From Larix sibirica (lineage: Eukaryota > Streptophyta > Pinopsida > Pinales > Pinaceae): a stretch of 11,449 nucleotides of DNA. Shown in pieces: positions 1 through 9,188 of the stretch. Position numbers and translations under genes: made by a program. The first letter of the stretch is position 1; each line of letters begins with the position of its first letter. The notes under the pieces were generated by a model, which had not been told where the DNA came from, made no database searches, and worked only from the letters and a program-made list of their open reading frames with translations. Location of the stretch: the NCBI GenBank assembly GCA_004151065.3, contig NWUY0304704606.1:1-11449 (forward strand), in the 5' to 3' direction.

Positions 1-177
1 TGTGGTCAGATTTGAGCTAGTGCTCCTAGTTTCGAATCCAATGATTCTCTAGGGTCGCATTGGGGTTAATAGCTCTGATTTTGGATCAGGAACATTCAGT
101 GGTGATATATCAGACTTGATTGGGCACCTTACAGTGGTTTGATAGTATATATTTGGGTTGCACCATATTATTCATAT

Positions 178-414
178 TCCGGTAAACATAATAAAGCCAT
201 TGTTTGGATAAATTTGGGGATCAATTTACTTTTCATTGGAAAGTTGGAGTAATGTGCCTAAATTTCTAATTGGGTACATTACATAGACCATATACATAGG
301 GAATTCAACACAGTAGTAGATGCCCTCTCTAAAAAGGCCATTCCTTGCTTAGAAGGTCTTTTGTACTTTGAGGAATTTATCGAGAGGGAGCTAGCTAGTG
401 ATGGTGTGGTGTGA
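178..414 (+). pseudogene. LINE RNase H domain remnant
   Basis: This is the decayed C-terminal end of a non-LTR retrotransposon ORF2. From 289 to the TGA at 412-414 one frame reads HIHREFNTVVDALSKKAIP and then about 20 more residues. This matches the closing motif of plant LINE RNase H domains, H-x-x-RE-x-N-x-x-x-D-x-L-x-K. The same frame can be followed back to about 178 (GKHNKAIVW...), but it has in-frame stops at 250 and 259 and appears to have lost sequence, so it cannot encode an active enzyme. Nothing upstream of 178 could be assigned with confidence. The element reads toward the RuvB-like 2 gene. The family name is not recognisable from this much sequence. Confidence 0.6.
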
Positions 415-671
415 TTCCGGGACTAAGCAGTAGGCTGGATCTCACATGTATGGTGGTCACTTTTTGTCTATTGTGTCTTTGGCTTTATATAAGCAATGAT
501 CTAGTTTTTGTTGCACCTGTGCACATTCTAATAATGGCTATCTTAAGCTCTCAATTGTTTATGCTTGTTGTTACACAATTTTTAGCAGTTGGTTACTTAG
601 GTGCCATCTCTACCTTGGAGATGATGTGATATGTAAAGTTCCTTTCTTTCTTTTGATTAAATCAAATAGCA
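415..671 (+). mobile_element. LINE 3' UTR and tail
   Basis: After the RNase H stop codon comes about 235 bp of T- and G-rich sequence without coding character, then a pyrimidine tract (cctttctttctttt, 641-654) and a short A-run starting at 671. This order of ORF2 stop, T-rich 3' UTR and A-tail is usual for plant LINEs. The 72-codon reading frame at 411-629 lies inside this UTR and is judged fortuitous. The exact 3' end is blurred because the tail is part of the duplication at 652-809. The target-site duplication cannot be tested because the 5' end is not resolved. Confidence 0.5.
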
Positions 672-809
672 AAAAAATATGTTTTTTCCCCGAAACAAAA
701 AGACCTTCCCAATTCTAATATAACGTATTTTTATTTGATTCAATCAAATAGCAAAACAATATGTTTTTTTCCCTCGAACAAAAAGATCTTCCCAAATCTA
801 ATATAATGT
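652..809 (+). repeat. Imperfect direct duplication, ~75 bp unit
   Basis: Copy 1 spans 652-726 and copy 2 spans 734-809, offset by 82-83 bp. Both begin TTTGATT-AATCAAATAGCAAAA and end AATATAA-GT. They differ by scattered substitutions and 1-bp indels. Copy 1 begins in the LINE tail, so the duplication appears to have copied the LINE end plus its flank after insertion. It lies just upstream of the inferred RuvB-like 2 promoter. Confidence 0.8.
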
Positions 810-814
810 TTTCG

Positions 815-826
815 CTGTCATGACAG
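815..826. promoter_or_regulatory. 12-bp perfect palindrome CTGTCATGACAG
   Basis: The sequence equals its own reverse complement. Each half carries TGACAG, the core recognised by plant KNOX/BELL (TALE) homeodomain proteins. The family match is established knowledge; use of this site is inference. It lies 6 bp after the upstream duplication ends and about 375 bp before the ATG. Confidence 0.3.
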
Positions 827-866
827 ACCCGAAAAAACTGCTCGTTTTAAAGTAAAAAAAAGTCTA

Positions 867-872
867 AGCCCA
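867..872 (-). promoter_or_regulatory. Site II element (TGGGCT on minus strand)
   Basis: AGCCCA on the plus strand is TGGGCT on the minus strand and fits the site II consensus TGGGCY bound by TCP factors. It lies about 50 bp upstream of the telo-box, and in plant promoters these two elements are often found together. A 6-bp match alone is weak; the pairing raises its weight. Confidence 0.4.
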
Positions 873-892
873 CGAGTCAACCTCTTCATCGA

Positions 893-956
893 ACCGTTTT
901 CCGGTCCATATTGAACTCATAAACCCTAAAATGAGTTTAGATATACCGTTTTCCGG
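893..956 (+). promoter_or_regulatory. Telo-box inside nested repeat structure
   Basis: AAACCCTAA, the plant telo-box, lies at 921-929. It falls in the 10-nt gap between perfect 7-bp inverted arms, AACTCAT (914-920) and ATGAGTT (931-937). The unit is framed by two exact copies of ACCGTTTTCCGG (893-904 and 945-956). A looser relative of the flanking repeat, AACCGGTTTTCTGTCCAT, occurs at 1024-1041 and matches 892-909 with few changes. Telo-boxes are bound by single-Myb TRB proteins and Pur-alpha-type factors in plants. Binding here is inference. Confidence 0.55.
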
Positions 957-981
957 GATTCGCCGTGTATTGTGAAGGTTT

Positions 982-1107
982 ATGATATTTTCTTCCACTC
1001 GACCCGAACCTCTCCATAATTTCAACCGGTTTTCTGTCCATTTAAGCTCTGAGCAGCAACGTATGAAAGTTTTGCAGTTTTCTCGAGGGTTTTGGCCTAC
1101 ATTTTAA
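982..1107 (+). other. Upstream ORF in 5' leader, 41 codons
   Basis: The frame opens with ATG at 982 and stops with TAA at 1105-1107. It contains a second in-frame ATG at 1063 that would give a 14-codon version. It is not in frame with the main ATG at 1200 and ends 92 nt before it. A further short upstream ORF runs from 931 to 975 (14 codons). Whether any of these is transcribed depends on the unknown start site and on a possible leader intron. No conserved peptide is recognised. Confidence 0.25.
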
Positions 1108-1148
1108 CCCTTGACACCGGTGTTTGCAGAGTTTGCGTATTTTGTTGA

Positions 1149-2000
<852 letters not shown>

Positions 2001-2031
2001 TAGTTTGTTAATTCAGTAAAAGAATGAATTT

Positions 2032-2151
2032 GTGTTAATGCCCTCAAATGATTATTTTATGAAAGCACTTTCTTTAAACTCTAGAAGCATCAGTGTTAAT
2101 GCCTGCAACTAATTATTTTTTCAAAGGGCCGCCCTAAAATACTAGAAGCAT
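2032..2151 (+). repeat. 59-bp tandem duplication
   Basis: Copy 1 (2032-2090) and copy 2 (2093-2151) both begin GTGTTAATGCC and end CTAGAAGCAT, at a period of 61 bp and with moderate divergence in the middle. A partial third relative, AATGCCTGCAAATGATT, occurs near 2464. The unit is of no recognised family. Confidence 0.7.
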
Positions 2152-2346
2152 TATAATCAGTCTGAATACGAACAAACAGGTTGTTTTTACAAGTGAAATA
2201 ACCTTCAAAGAGGGAAGGGTCAATCATTAATGGCAAGCACTTTCGGTTGACTAAGCTGCCATGACAGTGGGTACTTTTCCATTAAAATCACCAAGTACTT
2301 GCGCCTGGCCCCAATTGCTTGTTCTTTGGTTAATTAAACCTTGGAG

Positions 2347-2448
2347 GGCGACCTAAAATGCTATGGCCTTCACTGGTGAACTACGAATACCTTGATGGAT
2401 GGCCTCACATGCTATTGCCTTCACTACTGAACCATGACCCCATTAGAC
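2347..2448 (+). repeat. 51-bp imperfect tandem duplication
   Basis: Two units of 51 bp (2347-2397 and 2398-2448) share ATGCTAT-GCCTTCACT--TGAAC. The second unit is followed by a short echo, GACCCCATTAGACGACCCCATTAGCG. It lies 200 bp after the 59-bp duplication, so this part of the intron seems prone to short local copying. Confidence 0.6.
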
Positions 2449-3280
2449 GACCCCATTAGCGCAATGCCTGCAAATGATTGAAAATGGATCAAAGAATAAA
2501 ATTCTAAACTTTCTGAATGATCTTTCTTCCCATGAATATAAATGACTTATAATATCCAGAGATGAATAAAAAGATAGGAGAAAACTTTTTGTTTAATGTC
2601 TTTGCTAGCATGTTGTATAGAATACTTATATTGTTGTTTCCATTTTTGGGTAACTGTTGATTTATAATTACATGTTAAGAATTACCAATGGTCCACCTTT
2701 GTGGATTCAGTCACCAATGAATGTTCGATCGTTTGGAAAGGATACTACCTACATTTGGCTAAGCTGCCATGATATGAGGTTGCTTGTAATGGAAAAATTG
2801 TCTAGGACTTGGCCCCTAACACATTGTACATTTGTCTAAGATTCTGCAACTGGGTGCAGACTTAATTAGATTGGAACTTTGGTGGATGGAATAATAAGTC
2901 ATCATCCTGGTTAGAGAACCAACACCCCCATTGGAAAGGGTCATTCATTTGGTTAAGATTTGAAACAGGGTGGTATCTATGGTACCAAATTTACCCAAGA
3001 CTTGCACTTTGCCTCAAATGTGTTGTCAAGAGTGGGAGGACACTCTTTTAGATTGGAGCCTTGGATAGCATATCAAGCCGTGTTATTGGGTTCGCCACTC
3101 TAGGGTGGAAATTCCATACCGGGTGTAGATTGGAAATGCAGAAAGTGTCGATTTGCACTGGAAATGGTCAGATTTGGTCTTTTCTCTACTGGAACTGTTT
3201 GCGGCTTTTGGATATGGTTCCAGCCATTGCTACACCAAGTTTTTGCATTGTGTGTGTGGGTACATGGAGATGCATGCTCA
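2449..3280. other. Intronic DNA, no gene recognised
   Basis: The open frames here (for example 2657-2839, 3061-3339 and 3153-3347) are short, overlap each other and show no domain. CTAAGCTGCCATGA at 2759-2772 repeats a string at 2251-2264. Loose echoes such as AGATTGGA...TTGG (about 2868 and 3052) and CATTTG-TAAG (about 2830 and 2946) suggest an old degenerate repeat that I cannot delimit. Confidence 0.4.
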
Positions 3281-3468
3281 GTACGTTTGGGGAGACCCCA
3301 AATTTCAAGGGATCACATGGTACAATTGGGGCACTGTGACAAAATAGGGGGCCTTGCCCAAATATAGAAGCATATCTTGTACGTTTGAAGAGAGTCCCCC
3401 AAATTTCAAGGGACAGTTTGGTACATTTGGGGGCATGACATTGGGGACCTTTTCCTCAATAATAGAAG
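3281..3468 (+). repeat. Diverged 98-bp tandem duplication
   Basis: Copy 1 (3281-3370) and copy 2 (3379-3468) both start GTACGTTTG, share CCCCAAATTTCAAGGGA and GGTACA-TTGGGG, and end ATAGAAG. Divergence is considerable, so the event is old. Within each copy CCCC and GGGG runs face each other and could form short hairpins. Confidence 0.6.
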
Positions 3469-4715
3469 AATAATAAAATATGCTATGTTCAAAACATCAA
3501 AAACATTAGGAATGGTTTAATCAATTGCTAGTCATTAATGACAAACAATGAACCACAAACAATTTAAATTTTAAGAAATGCAATGAAATCCTTATTTATA
3601 ATCCCATGGGCCATTTACACTTTTGATATTTAAATAATCATTGTTTATTTCATGTCGTTACTGGAATGCCTCTCTCCAACCTCAGGTATTCTCTCTAATA
3701 TAAGGAACTTAATATGCCTCTCCAACATGCTCAGTGTCGAACGCGATGAAAAAATGGCGCAAATCCTTTTCTGTTATAAGTTTTCAGCTACCATGTTCCA
3801 AACCACTACCCAACACTAACAACGACCCTTCAAAATAACCATTGTATTTTGATATAGGATATTTTAGGGTTTATTGCATGTACGAATATTGGTGGTACCT
3901 TGTCAGAATGTGTTGGAAAATTAGATTTTAAGTGCTTTCTTTTATTCCCTCATGAAAAAAGGGCCGAAAAATGTGTGCTTCTGGGTGTCCCCTAATATAT
4001 GGGGTACTTTTGGGTTCACCCTATTGCAGGGGACAGGTATGTCCCTGCTGCGTCCCCTAACAGACCCAACCTACTGCATACTTCTAGGATGTACCCGGTA
4101 CTTGGTATCCTTGGGATGGTAGTAATATATATTAACCTGTTCCACGTTAATAAAAGAACATTTAAGGGTCAACTTTTATTTTCAAGGGAATTTAAGATTT
4201 GATTCCTTACATTAATGCAAAAGCCTTTTAGCTGCCTCACAAGCACATGTCTTCCGCTTTTCAGTAAATTGTAGTTCTGAGCAATTCCTGCTGGTAATAA
4301 TAATTAATAATATCTTCAGACTTTTTCTATGCTGTGTTTTGATGTACTTAATGCAGGGCTCTTTTTTCTTTTATTTCCTTCACGGTTGTATTTCAAACTC
4401 AATGCAGTTATTGACCATCAGCAATGACCATCAAATCAACAGATTTTGTTGAAGGGGGATTGTGTTTTTGTTGCTTGATCTTACATTCTAAAACTAGAAA
4501 TGATGGATGATTACAGTCTTGCATTGCAATGCAGCATTTCCCATTAATTTTTAAACACATATAATCAAATTGTTATAAAAAAGGGATGGAAGAGTGCCAA
4601 TCACAAGATTTAATACACTCTGCTGGGTATGGGGTTTGAATAACTGCAAAACTAGAATAGTGACTGCTACAAGTTTACTCAAAATCTAACATTACAGAAT
4701 TTTCAACTACCCACA
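3469..4715. other. Intronic DNA, nothing firm
   Basis: AT-rich sequence without a supported gene. A GC-richer patch at about 3975-4110 contains a 6-bp inverted repeat, GGGACA (4030-4035) and TGTCCC (4040-4045), with further TCCCCT and ACCC strings. It may be a worn fragment of a transposon, but no ends can be defined. The 67-codon frame at 3999-4202 is not protein-like. Confidence 0.4.
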
Positions 4716-4905
4716 AACAAGATTTTGATATTTATTTAATTTTTTTTCCAAGGAAAACCTTGCGGGGAAGTAGACTAGTGGACCTAACCCAGGGGGGATT
4801 CAAACTGGGCACCTACTGGCACAGAACTAGTCAAATGCCCAGCAACATTAATGACTACCAGTTGAGCTAACCCTTTGGGCTAACAAGATTCTGATATTAT
4901 TTAAT
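4716..4905 (-). mobile_element. tRNA-derived SINE with target-site duplication
   Basis: The element body is 4741-4881, read on the minus strand. Near its 5' end is a pol III A box, TAGCTCAACTGG (complement of 4858-4869), matching TRGYNNARNNGG. A B-box-like AGTTTGAATCC (complement of 4796-4806) follows, two changes from the GGTTCGAATCC form. The box spacing is wider than in a tRNA, and the sequence ends in an A-rich tail (TTTTTTTT on the plus strand, starting in the left flank). It is flanked by a target duplication, AACAAGATTTTGATATTTATTTAAT (in two halves 4716-4728 and 4729-4740) and 4882-4905, differing by one substitution and one 1-bp indel. It is too diverged to be a working tRNA gene. 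The SINE family is not named here. Confidence 0.8.
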
Positions 4906-6040
4906 CAAGGATAGCATTAGCACTCACTTCTGAAACAACTTAAATTAAGCATTTGTATTTTATTTCCTATATGAAGGAGATAATATTAGCATAGAGCTGC
5001 CTGATATTTTTCTTCAACTTTCTGTTTTTTGTGGGATGTAAATATATTTTAATTTTTAATTAGAGGGCCACGCTCCTGATTCCCTAAATTCAGGATGGTT
5101 GTTGCACTCACACCTGCATTTTTCCACATGCTTAAGCCAAAATTATTAGTATTAAAGGCTGACATACACTTTATCAATCAAACTTGTGTGAAGGTTTTGA
5201 TGGGAGTACTGGTATTATTGCTGGATTTGTCAAAGTTTGCCAAGTTTGCTTTAGCCTTTTTCCAGTCGGTTTTCCTCACCATGGGGTAGCTTAAAGACTC
5301 GGGCAGAATTGATAAGGCCAATTGACAAAATGATTTGTAGAACTTACTGTCGTTCTGTGATGTTTTATTCTTCCTTTTCAGTTCCTGGGTTCATCAGCCA
5401 TGGCTAAAAGGCCTTGTGTGACATTAACTGACTTGCCTTTACCGATATTGGCTGTAGAATTAATTGACTAATCCTCCAATTGGATCTCTATGTGAGCAAT
5501 ATGTAATTTCAAACAATTCCTGTGTGGTTGGTTTTCTCATTCTGATCTGGATTTATTCCCCATTTTGACTGTAATATTTGTGTTTGAGTTAGCAGTAGCC
5601 TAAGCATTACCAGTAGTGTTAGTAGCAGACAATACTCTCTCTTGTCTTTGCACTTCGTTACCACTCAAAGTTGCACTTAAGTTAGAAGATCCTAATAACG
5701 GGTGTAACCTTAAAGTTAACTCAATAGGGTCATCACTGTCACTACAGTAGCACCTCTTCTCACTTTAGGATTACTAAATATATGCAATGGGGGCTCAAGC
5801 TTATATGGAGATTTAGCGTTTGTAAAACAGATATTTTAAATGATTTAGTGATTTTATATTTAAGCTGGTTGAAAGGGGATGACTAGTACCAAAAATGCAC
5901 TCGGGCATATGTAATCTAAAGGCAATGAAAAGGACTGAAAATGGATGAGTGGGGACAGTAAAAGGTGCCAAATCAAATTGAAAATGATAGAAGGTAGGCC
6001 CTTCCATTTGTGATCTATTTATGCACATGCAATGACAACA
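4906..6040. other. Intronic DNA, nothing recognised
   Basis: No gene, RNA or delimited repeat was found. Short frames at 5095-5289 and at 5813-6028 on the minus strand lack domain signals. TTATTCTTCCTTTTCAG at 5365-5381 resembles a plant 3' splice site, but what follows does not encode the next RuvBL2 segment in the required phase. Confidence 0.4.
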
Positions 6041-7426
6041 AAGGGTGATCTTACCTCAAGCTGAAAACTAATGTTCTACCTTTCGATGAAACAACATTAC
6101 AATAATCATTCAACTAGAGATTAAAAACAACAAGAGTATGGAATAGAATACACATAATCCAATATTCTTCTTCAATGACAAATCTGCCCCAGAATGAATC
6201 CCTTATTGGAGCAGAATTTGAAGTAATTTCCAGCAATATTAGATCAGCAATGTGAGTGAATGGGACGCAACACATCTATAGAAACCCCTCAGATTACATA
6301 GCCTTAATAAGATCTTCAATAACAAGACAAGCCAAAAGAGTTTTCTCCTTCAACTTTCAACAACATTACAATGAGGGGGCTTCTCTTTAAGTAAGTAGAG
6401 ATGAGACTTAGCCTCTCAACAATAAAATAATAGTAAAGCAGTTCTAGATCCATGATATCTCCCATGATGAATAAAAGTAATACGTCTCCTAACAACCTCC
6501 TAAACAAAAGTCAAAATACATAATCAAATAAAGGGGCAAATGAGTGGACATGCCACTTGTCCTCTCCTTATGCAAAATACCTTCGAGAGGCTTGTTTGAC
6601 CATGTACTATGACTCCTTGAGATGTGAGCAACAACCTCTAGTAGAGCACTCCTCAAGAAGTGTCTCAAAATATGCTAAGATCCAAGATCTAGGGGAGCAC
6701 TCCCCTAGATTATGGAGTCAACCATCTAGAGATAGCTAAAGTATGCCAAACATAACAAAAGGAGCTACGGCGCTCCTCAATATATGTGTCAACATTCCCT
6801 TGAAGAGAGGATCTCCTTGATTCATGTGCAAAACATGGCCTGCGGTTGTTATAATAACCTTTCAAAGAAAGTGTGCCCTAGAACTGTGTGCAAGGAGGAA
6901 GCTTTGGAACCAGAAAAATACTAAAATATTTTGCCAAAACTCGGCACCCTAGATAGATGTGCAAAAGTAGTTATGCCTTCTTATTAAATGTGCCAAATTG
7001 CACTGATTAAGGAAACACTCAACTAAATGAGGAAATCAACAACCTTGAGATGCCAAAACATTGCTAGGTGTAACCATATGAGCCAAGGTGCTCCTTAAAC
7101 CAAGTGGTCATTCCACCTAGAGATACTAATAAATTGAGGGCACCCTAGGTTTAAGAGGGTTGTTTTAACAACCAAAGCCCATATTCGGAGTAAACTCAAA
7201 GCTAACAAAAACTGATTATTCACCCTATCAAAACCGCTGGTAAAAGAATGTTTGATCTACAATCACATAAATCTGAAAATGAGGAAGCAAAGTAAATCTG
7301 CAGTAACCAATCACCTCTCTCTATTAACTTGAAGAAGAATTGCATCTAGACAACACACTGGTTGGAAACTAAACTATCTAACCCTGCAATGAATCTCCTT
7401 ATCTCTCTTTTATAAAAAAATAGGCC
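6041..7426 (-). other. Possible decayed retroelement, minus strand
   Basis: Read on the minus strand, this stretch begins (high-coordinate end) with a TATA-like TATAAAAG (7414-7407) and continues through T-rich, non-coding sequence of the kind found in LTR and leader regions. CAACATTACAAT occurs twice (about 6092 and 6362). Loose echoes of GAGCACTCC and CTAGAGATA-CTAA occur between 6620 and 7140. No reverse transcriptase, integrase or gag motif was found, so the assignment is inference. The 63-codon minus-strand frame at 6316-6507 is not protein-like. Confidence 0.25.
6687..6710. repeat. 24-bp near-perfect palindrome
   Basis: ATCTAGGGGAG (6687-6697) faces its exact complement CTCCCCTAGAT (6700-6710) across a 2-bp centre, CA. 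It could form a short cruciform or hairpin. It lies in the possible retroelement, close to other GAGCACTCC strings, so it may have arisen from two related repeat units in opposite orientation. Confidence 0.7.
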
Positions 7427-8257
7427 AGGGGAGTACAATGAATGCAGGTACATGTTGTGGAGCGCCTCCCTTGAAGAGATAAACCCTAACTCTACTGCAT
7501 GCTTCTCCTATGGAAGAGTTTCCCCCAGTGCCCACTGAAGATAAGTTAAGATAAGTTTATAATGTCAAACAAATGACTAAAAGTAGGGCAACATGACTTT
7601 GCTCAGTATGCAAGTGGTGATACATAGTGGGAGTGCTAAGGCCACTCCTATAAGAACTCACAGTAAGTGAGCATGCATGCATGCATGTGCCTCACTCTCC
7701 TTGAGAACTGCACTATCTTGGAATAGAAAATCACCACACGCAATGTGTCCTGCATGCATAGAGATCTGCACCAACTAAAGCTAGCACATGCATGTGCCCT
7801 ACTCACTCACTCATTGTCTACAACTGCTGTGCCCTCATTAGACTAGAGGAGTACAATGAATGCAGGCACATGTTGTGGAGCACCTCCCTTGAAGAGATAA
7901 ACCCTAACTCTACTGCATGCTTCTCCTATGGAAGAGTATTCCCCACTGAAGATAAGATAAGATAAGTTTATAATGTCAAACAAATGACTAAAAGTAGGTC
8001 AACATGACTTTCCTCAGTATGTATGTGGTGATACATAGTGGGAGTGCTAAGGCCACTCCTATAAGAACTCACAGTAAGTGAGCATGCATTCATGCATATG
8101 CCTCACTCTCCTTGAGAACTGCACCATCTTGGAATAGAAAATCACCACATACAATGCGTCCTGCATGCATAGAGATCTGCACCAAGTAAAGCTAGCACAT
8201 GTATGTGCCCTTGTCACCCACTCAATGTCTACAAGACTGCTGTGCCCTCATTAGACT
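7427..8257 (-). repeat. 418-bp head-to-tail tandem duplication
   Basis: Copy 1 is 7427-7844 (418 bp) and copy 2 is 7845-8257 (413 bp). They abut exactly and are roughly 94% identical by eye. The length difference is explained by a 7-bp loss (near 7523 relative to copy 2) and a 2-bp gain (near 8233). Both start A-GGAGTACAATGAATGCAGG and end CCCTCATTAGACT. Each carries ATAAACCCTAA and a 6-bp inverted repeat, GGAGTG/CACTCC. The minus-strand TATAAAAG at 7414-7407 lies 13 bp beyond the array, so on that strand the two copies stand where duplicated U3 enhancers stand in an LTR. That reading is inference; the duplication itself is seen directly. Confidence 0.9.
7671..7687. repeat. GCAT microsatellite
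   Basis: Four GCAT units plus G lie in copy 1 of the 418-bp duplication. The matching place in copy 2 (about 8083-8098) is interrupted, GCATGCATTCATGCAT, so the tract has changed since the duplication. A second small tract, (ACTC)3, lies at 7801-7812. Confidence 0.8.
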
Positions 8258-8333
8258 CTCTAATGTGCATTCACACAGCTGCAAGTCAACTCTGCTGAAC
8301 ACTCCATTGCTGAACCGAATCTGCTACAGTTGA

Positions 8334-8708
8334 AGCAGAATCGCCTTGGAGCAGCAGGTAAAACTAACAGTTCCAAAAACAAATGGAACTAGTGCAAGTA
8401 GTGAAACTAGTGTAAAAACATCTGATAACAAACTGCTTAACAGTAAAAAGAAACACCCCTTACAAGATACTCTTGGCTGGAACAAGACAATACCCAATAG
8501 AATTGGAGGAGCTGAGAATACTGTTTCTGCACATAGAGAGAGAATGGGAACATTAGACAATGACAGTATTCAAGTTGAAATCAACCAAGATGAGCTGAAA
8601 ATGAGGAAGAAAACATCGAAGCAACAGTGCAGAAAATGGTTTGAAGAGTGGCATACAGAAGAAGCAAGATGCCCAACAGATAAAAGGGCCCCTAAAAGTC
8701 ACGTATAA
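8334..8708 (+). other. Orphan open reading frame, unknown status
   Basis: The frame is open from just after the TGA at 8331-8333 to the TAA at 8706-8708 but has no ATG near its start; a TTG at 8346 gives 120 residues. The predicted peptide is hydrophilic and charged, rich in Lys, Thr and Asn, with KCRKWFEEWH-like character near its end (QQCRKWFEEWHTEEARC). After the stop, the +1 frame stays open to TAG 8767-8769 with similar composition (KVTYKNVTGKENGENLL), which could mean an old frameshift. No family is recognised. It may be a retrotransposon gag-like or captured gene fragment, or chance in A-rich DNA. Confidence 0.2.
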
Positions 8709-8870
8709 GAATGTGACTGGAAAGGAAAATGGTGAAAACTTGCTGAACGAAAACACCAATACTACGTAGAAAATTTCAGCAGACAGGTGGGGAGATCAAA
8801 AGGCAAAACCATGTGAAACTTAACATCCATGACGTGAGAAGTAGGTAATAGCACAGATAAGAGTCAACTC

Positions 8871-9188
8871 ACATATGTTGAGGTGTGAAACAACAAGTTG
8901 GGAATAAACCCAGGAATCATGGGAGGAAATATTATGCAAAGCATGTGGAAATGGGAGGTAGAAACTGAGCAGCACTTTCCCCCTATATTGTGTAGTGTAC
9001 TGACAAATCAGGGAGAGGTTGAATTTACATATTGGAGACTGGCAATCAACATTTCAGGGGGATCATCATTGTTAGATCTTCCCTTATTAAAATGATTTTT
9101 GAGAATGATTTATAAAGGATTGGGATTGTGACTAGCTGAGTATTCAATAAATCTTGATTACCAAGGTTAGGAACTTGGTTTCAACATA
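8871..9188 (+). mobile_element. Probable solo LTR with 5-bp target duplication
   Basis: The segment 8876-9183 (308 bp) starts TGTTGAGG and ends GGTTTCA. It is flanked by identical 5-bp sequences, ACATA (8871-8875 and 9184-9188), the target-site length usual for plant LTR retrotransposons. Inside are a TATA-like TTATAAAGG at about 9110 and an AATAAA signal at 9146-9151, in the order and near-terminal position expected of an LTR on the plus strand. No primer-binding site, polypurine tract or internal domain follows, so a solo LTR left by recombination is the simplest reading. The 65-codon frame at 8898-9095 lies within it and is not considered coding. Confidence 0.5.

Noticed and set aside
411-629. 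72-codon hydrophobic frame as a membrane peptide gene
   Set aside because: It overlaps the stop codon of a LINE remnant and lies in its T-rich 3' UTR, which produces hydrophobic codons by composition.
921-929. Interstitial telomere array
   Set aside because: Only single AAACCCTAA copies occur here and elsewhere, with no tandem run.
3061-3367. Three overlapping forward frames
   Set aside because: They overlap each other in different frames, have no domains, and run into the 98-bp duplication.
4796-4869. Functional tRNA gene on the minus strand
   Set aside because: A and B boxes are present but too far apart, and the clover-leaf arms do not pair. The target duplication and A-tail show a SINE.
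5365-5460. Splice-acceptor-like tract as the start of RuvB-like 2 exon 2
   Set aside because: In the required phase the next codons read SWVHQPWLKGLV and stop, unlike the expected TQGFLALF segment.
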